From Aegilops tauschii subsp. strangulata (Eukaryota; Streptophyta; Magnoliopsida; Poales; Poaceae), in contig NC_053040.3 in assembly GCF_002575655.3 (NCBI RefSeq), positions 462,444,780-462,508,779 on the forward strand: a stretch of 64,000 bases of DNA. The letters are read 5' to 3'. Of the stretch, positions 1 to 10,620 are shown in pieces (positions within the stretch are counted from its first letter, which is position 1; each line of letters opens with the position of its first letter). A program made the position numbers and the translations under genes. The notes under the pieces were generated by a model. The model saw only the letters and a program-made list of their open reading frames with translations. It ran no database searches and had not been told where the DNA came from.

Positions 1-905
1 TTGTGTGTGGGAATGATAGGCCTTGCACCATGTGCCTCATTCTTTCAAGACTTTATTGATGCTTAATGCTCATCTGTACATTAGTCTTCTCAAGTGCATT
101 GCCTTGACTCACACACATCATTTTGGTTGAGCCCATTCTTAAGTTGCCTCTTTTACTTGTTGCTCAACCATGTGTTTGTTGCAAGTACTAGGCTTTGTTT
201 TCCATATGCTCACTTGCACTTGTTGTAAGTTTCTATTGATTTTGGGGGAGCTATGATCCTATTTTGTGCACTTTGTATCCAAATACAAATATTCCTATGT
301 GTGCACAAATCATGGGGAGCTTCTCTGGTTTCTTTAGAACACTCCTTTGCTCATATCATAATATCTTTTATTCATGTGGCTCGTAGGATCTTTGGTCTAG
401 TTGGTTCAATTGATATCCTTTGATTGCTTGCTTCAATTGGTATCTTTTGATTGCTTGATTGCGTGTATCTTTTGATTGTTATGTCCTTGTGGCATATCAT
501 TCTTTAGCAATCTTTGTGCCTCAATATAGTTTGTGTTCCTCCAAGTATTTACCTTTGGATATGTGTATGGAATTCCACTATCTTGTTGAGAAATACACAA
601 TTTATGGAGGAACACTTTTTATATTGGCCTTCTAAGCTTTTCGCCCATTTTGGCAATCGATGCCAATGGGGGAGAAGTTTCAGAGAGTTTGTGGAGAAGG
701 TTTTCAGAGTCTTCTCCTTGCTTTGGTTTTGTTCCTAAGCATTTGCATCTCATTCTCCTGCATCATTGGTTGTTGCATTGCATGGTGATGCATAATTGCA
801 TCTCTTACTCATGCATCATTGGTTGTTGCATTGCATGGTGATGCATAATTCCTTATATAAACTCTCTTGAAAGTGATTGTCATCAATTACCAAAATGGGG
901 GAGAT
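1..905 (+). mobile_element. 3' internal segment of an upstream element A unit
   Basis: This stretch aligns by eye, with scattered differences, to 15346-16252, the 3' end of the element A internal region. Shared landmarks are the TCAATTGGTATCTTTTGAT repeats, the ATGGGGGAGAAGTTTCAGAG motif and the terminal polypurine tract AATGGGGGAGA (894-904). It ends exactly where the LTR beginning TGAAAGAACATG starts. It is therefore internal DNA of a second, mostly off-window copy placed directly upstream of the LTR at 906, not unrelated flanking DNA. No coding region was found; short open frames here are not conserved in the other copy. Confidence 0.8.
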
Positions 906-1994
906 TGAAAGAACATGTGGTGCCCCCATGTTTGGTTTTGGTAATTGACGACAATCTCTATGGACTAATGGTTGCCTTGAGTTATATTTGAAGGTTTTGT
1001 CCATAGACTTTTCTTGGAGTACATGTGTTGGTTTCAAGGAGAGTTTGTGTTGACCATGGTGCTATTAAGGAATTATCCAAAGATTGGTCATGTGAGAGTT
1101 GAGCTTATTGCAAGCATGTCTTGAAGAAGAAGATTGTGTGACAAGACATCATCCAAATGAAGAGAGTTGGAAAGATTCTAGGTTGATCAAGACTAAGTCA
1201 AGAGTGAATCAAGTTGATCAACTCACAAAGCGTAGAAGATGTACCGAGAGGGATCAAGTGATCCCATGGTATGGTAAGCATTGTCCATTGTGCTTTGTGT
1301 ACTAACCCATGGTCTATGTGAGAGTTCTATGTGGGGTTAGGTACGTGTTCATGGGCTTGCGTCAAGAGGAAGATATCACTCAACCCATGGAGAGGATGAC
1401 ATCAAGTGGTGATCGTCATCAAGATTGCCGTGTGCAAGTTCAAGTGGAGCATCACGAAGAGATCAAGTGCTTGAAGCTTGCCGTCCATTGTGGTGACAAT
1501 GGACTTGTGAAGATGTGCCGAAGAGTGGCTCACCCATAGTGGACTATGGGGGAGTAATCATCTAGTCTTCATCGAGCCAACGCAATCAAGAAAGGTGGTC
1601 CAACTTGAGGGTGTCAAGATCGTCATCATCTAGCTCAAGTGGACCATGTGCAAGGCAAAGGTTTGCCCTTGATAGGTTTTCTATTTTACCGGTCTCATGG
1701 TGGTAGTTGGGAGACCGGGTTATAGGATCGATAGCCGTACTATCAAGGGGGGCTCTCAAGTGAGTAGCTTGATCGCATCGTTCGTCGAGAGCTCAAACCA
1801 TTGCATCCTTGCATCATGTTTCTTGGTTCTTCTTTGGTTCTCTTTGTGAGTCTTAGATCTTATGGTCATCTTGATGACAAGCTTGAGTTCATCGAAAACG
1901 GAGTTTGCATGCGTCTTCTATGATGTTTTCGATGTTGGAGGTTTTACCGGCCTTATCCGAGGAAGGGTTCTCACCATTTTCTTTTGGGCCTTTT

Positions 1995-2174
1995 TGTTGG
2001 GGAACGTAGTAATTTCAAAAAAATTCCTACGCACACGCAAGATCATGGTGATGCATAGCAACGAGAGGGGAGAGTGTTGTCCACGTACCCTCGTAGACCG
2101 AAAGCGAAAGCGTTAACACAACGCGGTTGATGTAGTCGTACGTCTTCACGATCCGACCGATCATATTTCCTTCA
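1995..2174 (-). repeat. Copia 3' LTR remnant with large internal deletion
   Basis: Positions 1995 to about 2162 match the start of the LTR at 7350 and the last bases (ATTTCCTTCA) match its end at 8915. About 1.39 kb is missing compared with the 1566-bp partner. The bases at the join are shared by both sides (CA), which suggests a microhomology deletion. Three differences in the shared stretch near 2100-2115 indicate appreciable age. The adjacent sequence 2175-2344 resembles the region just inside the 3'LTR of the intact copy (GTCTCCCACTTGCACTAGAG). Confidence 0.85.
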
Positions 2175-2344
2175 GTCTCCCACTTGCACTAGAGTCAATA
2201 ATCTAGTTCACATCGCCATGTGATTTAACATCAATAATTCACATCACCATGTGATTAACACGCATAGTTCACATCTCTATGTGACCAACACTCAAAGGGT
2301 TTACTAGAGTCAATAATCTAGTTCACATCTCTATGTGATTAACA

Positions 2345-5300
2345 CCCAAAGAGTACTAAGGTGTGATCATGTTTTGATTGTGAGATAATTTTAGTCAACG
2401 GGTCTGTCACATTCAGATCCGTAAGTATTTTGTAAATTTCTATGTCTACAATGCTCTGCACGGAGCTACTCTAGCTAATTGCTCCCACTTTCAATATGTA
2501 TCTAGACCGAGACTTAGAGTCATCTAGATTTAGTGTCAAAACTTGCATCGACGTAACCCTTTACGACGAACCTTTTGTCACTTCCATAATCGAGAAACAT
2601 ATCCTTATTCCACTAAGGATAATTTTGACCGTTGTCCAGTGATCTACTCCTAGATCACTATTGTACTCCCTTGCCAAAATCAGTGTAGGGTATATAATAG
2701 ATCTGGTACACAGCATGGCATACTTTATAGAACCTATGGCCAAGGCATAGGGAATGACTTTCATTCTCTTTCTATCTTCTGCCATGGTCGGGCTTTGAGT
2801 CTTACTCAATTTCACACCATGTAACATAGGCAAGAAACTCTTTCTTTGACTGTTCCATTTTGAACTACTTCAAAATCTTATTAAGGTATGTACTCATTGA
2901 AAAAACTTATCAAGCGTCTTGATCTATCTCTATAGATCTTGATGCTCAATATGTAAGTAGCTTCACCGAGGTCTTTCTTTGAAAAACTCCTTTCAAACAC
3001 TCCTTTATGCTTTGCAGAATAATTCTACATTATTTCCGATCAACAATATGTCATTCACATATACTTATCAGAAATGCTGTAGTGCTCCCACTCACTTTCT
3101 TGTAAATACAGGCTTCACCGCAAGTCTGTATAAAACTATATCCTTTGATCAACTTATCAAAGCGTATATTCCAACTCCGAGATGCTTGCACCAGTCCATA
3201 GATGGATCGCTGGAGCTTGCATATTTTGTTAGCACCTTTAGGATTGACAAAACCTTCTGGTTGCATCATATACAACTCTTCTTTAATAAATCCATTAAGG
3301 AATGCAGTTTTGTTTATCCATTTGCCAGATTTCATAAAATGCGGCAATTGCTAACATGATTCGGACAGACTTAAGCATAGATACGAGTGAGAAACTCTCA
3401 TCGTAGTCAACACCTTGAACTTGTCGAAAACCTTTTGCGACAATTCTAGCTTTGTAGATAGTAACACTACTATCAGCGTCTGTCTTCCTCTTGAAGATCC
3501 ATTTAATCTCAATGGCTCGCCGATCATCGGGCAAGTCAACCAAAGTCCATACTTTGCTCTCATACATGGATCTCATCTCAGATTTCATGGCCTCAAGCCA
3601 TTTTGCGGAATCTGGGCTCACCATCGCTTCTTCATAGTTCGTAGGTTCGTCATGGTCTAGTAACATAACCTTCAGAACAGGATTACCGTACCACTCTGGT
3701 GCGGATCTTACTCTGGTTTACCAACGAGGTTTGGTAGTAACTTGATCTGAAGTTACATGATCATCATCATTAACTTCCTCACTAATTGGTGTAGGAGTCA
3801 CAAGAACCGATTTCTGTGATGAACTACTTTCCAATAAGGGAGCAGGTACAGTTACCTCATCAAGTTCTACTTTCCTCCCACTCACTTCTTTCGAGAGAAA
3901 CTCCTTCTCTAAAAAGGATCCATACTAAGCAACGAATGTCTTGCCTTTGGATCTGTGATAGAAGGTGTACCCAACTGTCTCCTTTGGGTATCCTATGAAG
4001 ACACATTTCTCCGATTTGGGTTTGAGCTTATCAGGATGAAACTTTTTCACATAAGCATCGCAACCCCAAATTTTAAGAAACGACAACTTTGGTTTCTTGC
4101 TAAACCTCAGTTCATAAGGCGTCGTCTCAACGGATTTTGATGGTGCCCTATTTAACGTGAATGCAGCTGTCTCTAATGCATAACCCCAAAACGATAGTGG
4201 TAGATCGGTAAGATACATCATATATCGCACCATATCTAATAAAGTACGATTACGATGTTCGGACACACCATTACACCGTGGTGTTCCAGGTGGCATGAGT
4301 AGTGAAACTATTTCACATTGTTTTAACTGAAGGCCAAACTCGTAACTTAAATACTCTTCTCCACGATCAGATCGTAGAAACTTTATTTTCTTGTTACGAT
4401 GATTTTCTGCTTCACTCTGAAATTATATGAACTTTTCAAATGTTTCAGACTCTTGTTTCATTAAGTAGATATACCCATATCTGCTCAAATCATCTGTGAA
4501 GGTCAGAAAATAATGATACCTGCTACGAGCCTCAATATTCATCGGACCACATACATCTGTATGTATGATTTCCAACAAATCTGTTGCTCTCTCCATAGTT
4601 CCGGAGAACGGCGTTTTAGTCATCTTGCCCATGAGGCACGGTTCGCAAGCATCAAGTGATTCATAATCAAGTCATTCCAAAATCCTATCAGTATGGAGTT
4701 TCTTCATGCGCTTTACACCAATATGACCTAAACGGCAGTGCCACAAATAAGTTGCACTATCATTATTAACTTTGCATCCTTTGGCTTCAATATTATGAGT
4801 ATGTGTATCACTACGATCGAGATCCAACAAACCATTTTCGTTGGTGTGTATGACCATAGAAGGTTTTATTCATGTAAACAGAACAACAATTGTTCTCTAA
4901 CTTAAATGAATAACCGTATTGCAATAAACATGATCAAATCATATTCATGCTCAACGCAAACACCAAATAACACTTATTTAGTTTCAACACTACTCCCGTT
5001 TTTGAGTTACTACTCTTTAGCAACTGAACCAGTATCAATTACCGAGGGGTTGCTATAAACACTAGTAAAGTACACATCAATAATCTGTATATCAAATATA
5101 CCTTTGTTCACTTTTACTAGTCTCTGTTTATTCTGCAACTCCCGTTTCGAGTTACTACTCTTAGCAACTGAACCAGTATCAATTACCGAGGGGTTGCTAT
5201 AAACACTAGTAAAGTACACATCAATAATCTGTATATCAAATATACCTTTGTTCACTTTTCCATCCTTCTTATCCACAAAATAGTTGGGGTAGTTCCGCTT

Positions 5301-6086
5301 CCAGTGACCAGTCCCTTTGCAGTAGAAGCACTTAGTCTCAGGCTTAGGACCAGACTTAGGCTTCTTCACTTGAGCAGCAACTTGCTTGCCGTTCTTCTTG
5401 AAGTTCCCCTTCTATCCCTTTGCCTTTTTTTTGAAACTAGTGGTCTCATCAACCATCAACACTTGATGTTTTTCTTGATTTCTACCTTCGTCGATTTCAG
5501 CATCACGAAGAGCTCAGGAATTACTTTCGTCATCCCTTGCATACTATAGTTCATCACGAAGTTCTACTAACTTGGTGATGGTGACTAGAGAATTATGTCA
5601 ATCACTATTTTATCTGGAAGATTAACTCCCACTTGATTCAAGCGATTGTAGTACCCAGACAATCTGAGCACATGCTCACTAGTTGAGCGATTCTCCTCCA
5701 TCTTTTAGCTATAGAACTTGTTGGAGACTTCATATCTCTCAACTCGGGTATTTGCTTGAAATATTAACTTCAACTCCTGGAACATCTCATATGGTCCATG
5801 ACGTTCAAAACGTCTTTGAAGTCCCGATTCTAAGCCATTAAGCATGGTGCACTAAACTATCAAGTAGTCATCATATTGAGCTAGCCAAACGTTCATAACG
5901 TCTGCATCTGCTCCTGCAATAGGTCTGTCACCTAGCGGTGCATTAAGGACATAATTCTTCTGTGCAGCAATGAGGATAATCCTCAGATCACGGATCCAAT
6001 CCGCATCTTTGCTACTAACATCTTTCAACATAATTTTTCTCTAGGAACATATCAAAAATAAAACAGGGAAGCAACAACGCGAGCTA
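2345..6086 (-). pseudogene. Broken Copia gag-pol polyprotein
   Basis: Fragments of a BARE-type polyprotein lie in order on the minus strand. They are gag (about 6080-5400), a CCHC knuckle reading CFYCKGTGHW near 5320, a protease motif VIDTGS, the pre-integrase HH-CC region (4857-4672), integrase (4632-3925), reverse transcriptase (3666-3050, 'ARIVAKGFRQVQGVDYDESF') and a shortened RNase H to about 2345. Comparison with the intact copy at 18244-22224 shows many frameshifts and stop codons. The gag start codon also appears lost: the position aligned with the intact ATG reads TAG on the minus strand near 6085. Not functional. Confidence 0.88.
4990..5256 (-). repeat. Tandem duplication of the protease region
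   Basis: A segment of about 145 bp beginning CTCCCGTTT..GAGTTACTACTC occurs twice head to tail (from about 4991 and from about 5140). Both copies carry the retropepsin-like core VIDTGS and the preceding IIDVYFTS stretch. The intact Copia copy at 18244-22224 has this region once, so the duplication arose in this element or its lineage. Confidence 0.8.
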
Positions 6087-7349
6087 TTGATCTACAACAT
6101 AATTTGCAAAATACTATCAGGACTAAGTTCATGATAAATTTAAGTTCAATTAATCATATTACTTAAGAACTACCACTTAGATAGACATCCCTCTAATCCT
6201 CTAAGTGATCATGTGATCCATATCAACTATACCATGTCCGATCATCACGTGAGATGGAGTAGTTTCAATGGTGAACATCACTATGTTGATCATAACTACT
6301 ATATGATTCATGCTCGACCTTTCGGTCTCCGTGTTCCGAGGCCATATCTGTTATATGCTAGGCTCGTCAAGTTTAACCTGAGTATTCCGCGTGTGCAACT
6401 GTTTTGCACCCGTTGTATTTGAACGTAGAGCCTATCACACCCGATCATCACGTGGTGTCTCAGCACGAAGAACTTTCGCAACGGTGCATACTCAGGGAGA
6501 ACACTTATACTTTGATAATTTAGTGAAGGATCATCTTATAATGCTACCGTCAAACAAAGCAAGATAAGATGCATAAAGGATTAACATCACATGCAATCAA
6601 TATAAGTGATATGATATGACCATCATCATCTTGTGCTTGTGATCTCCATCTCCGAAGCACCGTGCTTGTGATCTCCATCTCCGAAGCACCGTCATGATCA
6701 CCATCGTCACCGGCGCGACACCTTGATCTCCATCGTAGCATCGTTGTTGTCTCGTCAATCTTATGCTTCTACGACTATCGCTACCGCTTAGTGATAAAGT
6801 AAAGCATTACATGGTGATTGCATTGCATACAATAAAACGACAACCATATGGCTCCTGCCAGTTGCCGATAACTCGGTTACAAAACATGATCATCTCATAC
6901 AACAAATTATACCACATCATGTCTTGACCATATCACATCACAACATGCCCTGCAAAAACAAGTTAGACGTCCTCTACTTTGTTGTTGTAAGTTTTACGTG
7001 GCGCTACGGGCTTAGCAAGAACCGTTCTTACCTACGCATCAAAACCACAACGATAGTTTGTCAAGTTGGTGCTGTTTAACCTTCGCAAGGACCGGGCGTA
7101 GAAACACTCGGTTCAACTAAAGTGAGAGAGACAGACACCCACCAGTCACCTTTAAGCAACGAGTGCTCGCAACGGTGAAACCAGTCTCGCGTAAGCGTAC
7201 GCGTAATGTCGGTTCGGGCCGCTTCATCTCACAATACCGCTGAACCAAAGTATGACATGCTGGTAAGCAGTATGACTTATATCGCCCACAACTCACTTGT
7301 GTTCTACTCGTGCATAGCATCAACGCATAAAACCAGGCTCGGATGCCAC
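6087..7349 (-). other. Copia untranslated leader and primer binding site
   Basis: This is non-coding leader between gag and the 5'LTR, collinear with 22225-23537 of the intact copy. On the minus strand the primer binding site TGGCATCCGAGCC (7348-7336) lies one base from the LTR end; it differs from the usual tRNA-iMet complement TGGTATCAGAGCC. A 30-bp motif (CGTGCTTGTGATCTCCATCT...) is repeated head to tail near 6660-6690. No gene seen. Confidence 0.75.
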
Positions 7350-8915
7350 TGTTGGGGAACGTAGTAATTTCAAAAAAATTCCTACGCACACGCAAGATCA
7401 TGGTGATGCATAGCAACGAGAGGGGAGAGTGTTGTCCACGTACCCTCGTAGACCAAAAGAGGAAGCGTTAACACAACGCGGTTGATGTAGTCGTACGTCT
7501 TCACGATCCGACCGATCAAGTACCGAACGCACGGCACCTCCGAGTTCAGCACACGTTCAGCTCGATGACGTCCCTCGAACTCCGATCCAGCCGAGTGTTG
7601 AGGGAGAGTTTCGTCAGCACGACGGCGTGGTGACGATGATGATGTTCTACCGACGCAGGGCTTCGCCTAAGCACCGCTACGATATTATCGAGGTGTAATA
7701 TGGTGGAGGGGGGCACCGCACACGGCTAAAAGATCGTTGATCAATTGTGTGTCTATGGGGTGCCCCCTACCCCCGTATATAAAGGAGCAAGGGGAAGGCC
7801 GCCGGCCAAGGAGGAGGGCGCGCCAAGGGGTCTTTCTCTCCTTTTCCCGTATGGCTCATTAAGGCCCAATACGAATTCCCGTAACTCTCCGGTACTCCGA
7901 AAAATACCCGAATCACTCGGAACCTTTCCGAAGTCCGAATATAGTCGTCCAATATATCGATCTTTACATCTCGGCCATTTTGAGACTCCTCGTCATGTCC
8001 CCGATCTCATCCGGGACTCCGAACTCCTTCGGTACATAAAAACACATAAACTCATAATATAACCGTCATCGTAACGTTAAGCGTGCGGACCCTACGGGTT
8101 CGAGAACTATGTAGACATGACCGAGACACCTCTCCGGTCAATAACCAATAGCGGAACCTGGATGCTCATATTGGCTCCCATATATTCTACGAAGATCTTT
8201 ATCGGTCAGACCGCATAACAACATACGTTGTTCCCTTTGTCATCGGTATGTTACTTGCCCGAGATTCGATCGTCGGTATCTCGATACCTAGTTCAATATC
8301 GTTACCGGCAAGTCTCTTTACTCGTTCCGTAATACATCATCCCTCAACTAACTCATTAGTTACAATGCTTGCAAGGCTTATAGTGATGTGTATTACTGAG
8401 TGGGCCCAGAGATACCTCTCCGACAATCGGAGTGACAAATCATAATCTTGAAATACGCCAACCCAACAAGTACCTTTGGAGACACCTGTAGAGCACCTTT
8501 ATAATCACCCAGTTACGTTGTGACGTTTGGTAGCACACAAAGTGTTCCTCCGGTAAACGGGAGTTGCATAATCTCATAGTCATAGGAACATGTATAAGTC
8601 ATGAAGAAAGCAATAGCAACATACTAAACGATCGAGTGCTAATCTATCGGAATGGGTCAAGTCAATCACATCATTCTCCTAATCATGTGATCCCGTTAAT
8701 CAAATGACAACTCATGTCTATGGCTAGGAAACATAACCATCTTTGACCAACGAGCTAGTCAAGTAGAGGCATACTAGTGACACTCTGTTTGTCTATGTAT
8801 TCACACATGTATCAAGCTTCCGGTTAATACAATTCTAGCATGAATAATAAACATTTATCATGATATAAGGAAATAAATAATACTTTATTATTGCCTCTAG
8901 GGCATATTTCCTTCA
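7350..8915 (-). repeat. Copia 5' LTR (older BARE/WIS-like subfamily)
   Basis: Full-length LTR of 1566 bp. On the minus strand it runs from TGAAGGAAATATGCCCTAGA to CCCCAACA. The same LTR type, starting TGAAGGAAATATGCCC, recurs at 60469-61748. An A/T-rich TATATAA-like block near 7775 is a possible core promoter element, but this is weak. Confidence 0.88.
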
Positions 8916-9074
8916 CTTTTCTCATTTGCTTCTTATTGGTATTTCTATCAAGATTGTGTTAGCCCTTGTCGCTAGCTTTCCAACAAACTTGGTTTCGTCG
9001 AATTCCGAGTCCGTTTGCAGAAGTTGTGTCAGTTTTGGTGTCCTTTAAAGGGGCTGCTGCGGATGTAATTTTTT

Positions 9075-9455
9075 AGTACCGCTCTTGGGAGCGGTACTAC
9101 CACGGCTCCTGAGCGGTAGTACCGCTCCAGAGCTGTACTACCGCGGCTCCTGAGCGGTAGTACCACTGCGGACCAAAATCTCGTGTTTTGCTCAGCGGAA
9201 GTAGGCACGGAAGTATTCTTTTTGTACCGCTCGCAAGCAGTAGTACCGCTACCACTTGCGGTAGTACCGCTATCCCTAGCGGTAGTACCGTGAGGTCGAG
9301 CGGTAGTACCGTGGGGACGAGCGGTAGTACCGCTCCGGCGGTTCTACTGGCCTTTTGCCTCCTCGCTGTTGTTTTTCAAAGGGGTACTACCGCCCTAGCG
9401 GTAGTACCGCTCCTTGGAGCGGTAGTACCGCTCCTTGGAGCGGTAGTACCGCTCT
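9075..9455 (+). repeat. Array of short palindromes in the A 5' LTR
   Basis: Irregularly spaced copies of AGCGGTAGTACCGCT and variants fill this segment. The unit is a perfect inverted repeat (AGCGGTA / TACCGCT) around one central base, and some pairs are joined as GGAGCGGTAGTACCGCTCC. The array ends about 40 bp upstream of the TATA box. The same array, with fewer units at its 3' end, is at 26050-26443 in the other LTR. Confidence 0.9.
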
Positions 9456-9493
9456 GTGCGGGCTGTGAGCATAACGGTTGGATTTTTCCCCAC

Positions 9494-9502
9494 CTATAAA
9501 AG
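9494..9502 (+). promoter_or_regulatory. TATA box of element A LTR
   Basis: CTATAAAAG followed by a G run lies just downstream of the palindrome array. It is matched by ATATAAAAG at 26483-26491 in the 3'LTR. Position within the LTR and sequence fit the RNA polymerase II core promoter of an LTR; transcription would start roughly 30 bp downstream. Confidence 0.65.
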
Positions 9503-10026
9503 GGGGTCTTCTTCCCCATTGAACCTTATCCTTTGAGCTCGTGTTCGTCCCCCATTGTTGACCTTCTTCGAGCTTGCTAACTCTCAATCCCTCCATGGAT
9601 TCTTGCTAGTTTTTGAGGGAAAAGAGAGAGGAGATCTAGATCCACATTTCCACCAATCACTTTCTCCTCTATGTGAGGGGAACCCCTTGGATCTAGATCT
9701 TGGAGTTCTTGGTGTTCTCCTTCTTGTTCTTCCTCTCATTTTCCTCCCTAGCATTAGTTTCTTCGGTGGGATTTGAGAGAGAAGGACTTGGGCACTCCGT
9801 GTGCCCTTGCCATTGCATTTGGTGCATCGGTTTGAATTCTCCACGGTGATACGTGGAAGTTACAAGTTGAGAAGCTTATTACTCTTGGGTGCTTGGTACC
9901 CTTGAGCTTGTTCCTCTTGGGTGCTTGGGCGCCCTAGACGGTTGGTGGTGTTCGGAGCTCAATCATTGTGGTGTAAAGCTCCGGGCAAGCGTCGGGGTCT
10001 CCAATTAGGTTGTGGAGATCGCCCTG

Positions 10027-10140
10027 AGCAATTTGACGGGTTCCGGTGACCGCCCCCAAGGGTGGCCAAAGTGTACGGGTTTGGTGACCGCCCCCAAGGG
10101 TTGCCATTTGTACGGGTTCGGTGACCGCCCTCAAGGGTCC
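10027..10140 (+). repeat. Triplicated motif near the A LTR end
   Basis: Three head-to-tail copies of a roughly 40-bp unit with the core GGTGACCGCCC(C/T)CAAGGGT. The same triplet is present at 27007-27118 in the 3'LTR, so it predates the insertion of element A. Confidence 0.85.
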
Positions 10141-10567
10141 CTTAGTGGAATCACGGCATCTTGCATTGTGCGAGGGCGTGAGGAGATTACGGTGGCCCTA
10201 GTGGCTTCTTGGGGAGCATTGTGCCTCCACAGCGCTCCAAACTTAGATTAGCATCCGCAAGGGTGTGAACTTTGGGATACATCGTCGTCTCCGCGTGCTT
10301 CGGTTATCTCTTACCCGAGCCCTTTACTTATGCACTTTACTTTGTGATAGCCATATTGTTTCTTGTCATATATCTTGCTATCACCTAAGTAGTTTTTCTT
10401 GCTTAGCATAAGTTGTTGGTGCACATAGGTGAGCCTAGTCGTTGTAGGTTTTGTGCTTGACAAATTAACCGCTAGGTTTATTCCGCATTTGTTGAAACCT
10501 CAACCGTAATTATTTTAAAGTGCCTATTCACCCCCCCCCCTCTAGGCGACATCCACGATCTTTCAGT

Positions 10568-10580
10568 TGGTATCAGAGCC
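10568..10580 (+). other. Primer binding site of element A
   Basis: TGGTATCAGAGCC, two bases after the LTR end CTTTCA. This is the standard complement of the plant initiator-methionine tRNA 3' end used by most Copia and many gypsy elements. Confidence 0.92.
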
Positions 10581-10620
10581 TCGTCTCTCTTTGTTAGGCT
10601 TAACCGCCTAGAGAGTAAAG

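Larger units (their letters stand above)
1995..8915 (-). mobile_element. Degenerate BARE/WIS-like Copia element nested in the A 5' LTR
   Basis: The element is bounded by the perfect 5-bp target duplication CTTTT (1990-1994 and 8916-8920). The uninterrupted site survives in the A 3'LTR at about 25917, which reads GGGCCTTTTCTCATTTGC. In its own orientation (minus) it has a 5'LTR at 8915-7350, a primer binding site, a leader, a broken gag-pol and a remnant 3'LTR at 2174-1995. Its ends, TGAAGGAAATATGCCC and CCCCAACA, separate it from the younger copy at 16484-25263 (TGTTGGAAATATGCCC) although both belong to the same broad family. It is certainly non-autonomous now. Confidence 0.9.
906..10565 (+). 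mobile_element. 5' LTR of element A (split by a nested Copia element)
   Basis: The LTR starts TGAAAG and ends CTTTCA, a perfect 6-bp terminal inverted repeat. It is preceded by a polypurine tract and followed two bases later by a tRNA-iMet type primer binding site. It is split by the Copia element at 1995-8915; without that insert and the duplicated 5 bp it is about 2.73 kb. The partner LTR is at 16253-27506 and is shorter (about 2.47 kb) because of at least two deletions. Landmarks in order are a unique 5' part, a palindrome array, a TATA box, a G/A-rich leader and a triplicated motif near 10.03-10.14 kb. No LTR reading frame looks coding. Confidence 0.85.

Noticed and set aside
9075..9455. 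CRISPR-like repeat array
   Set aside because: The genome is a plant, the repeats are self-complementary and irregularly spaced, the spacing sequence is not unique spacer DNA, and the array lies inside an LTR.
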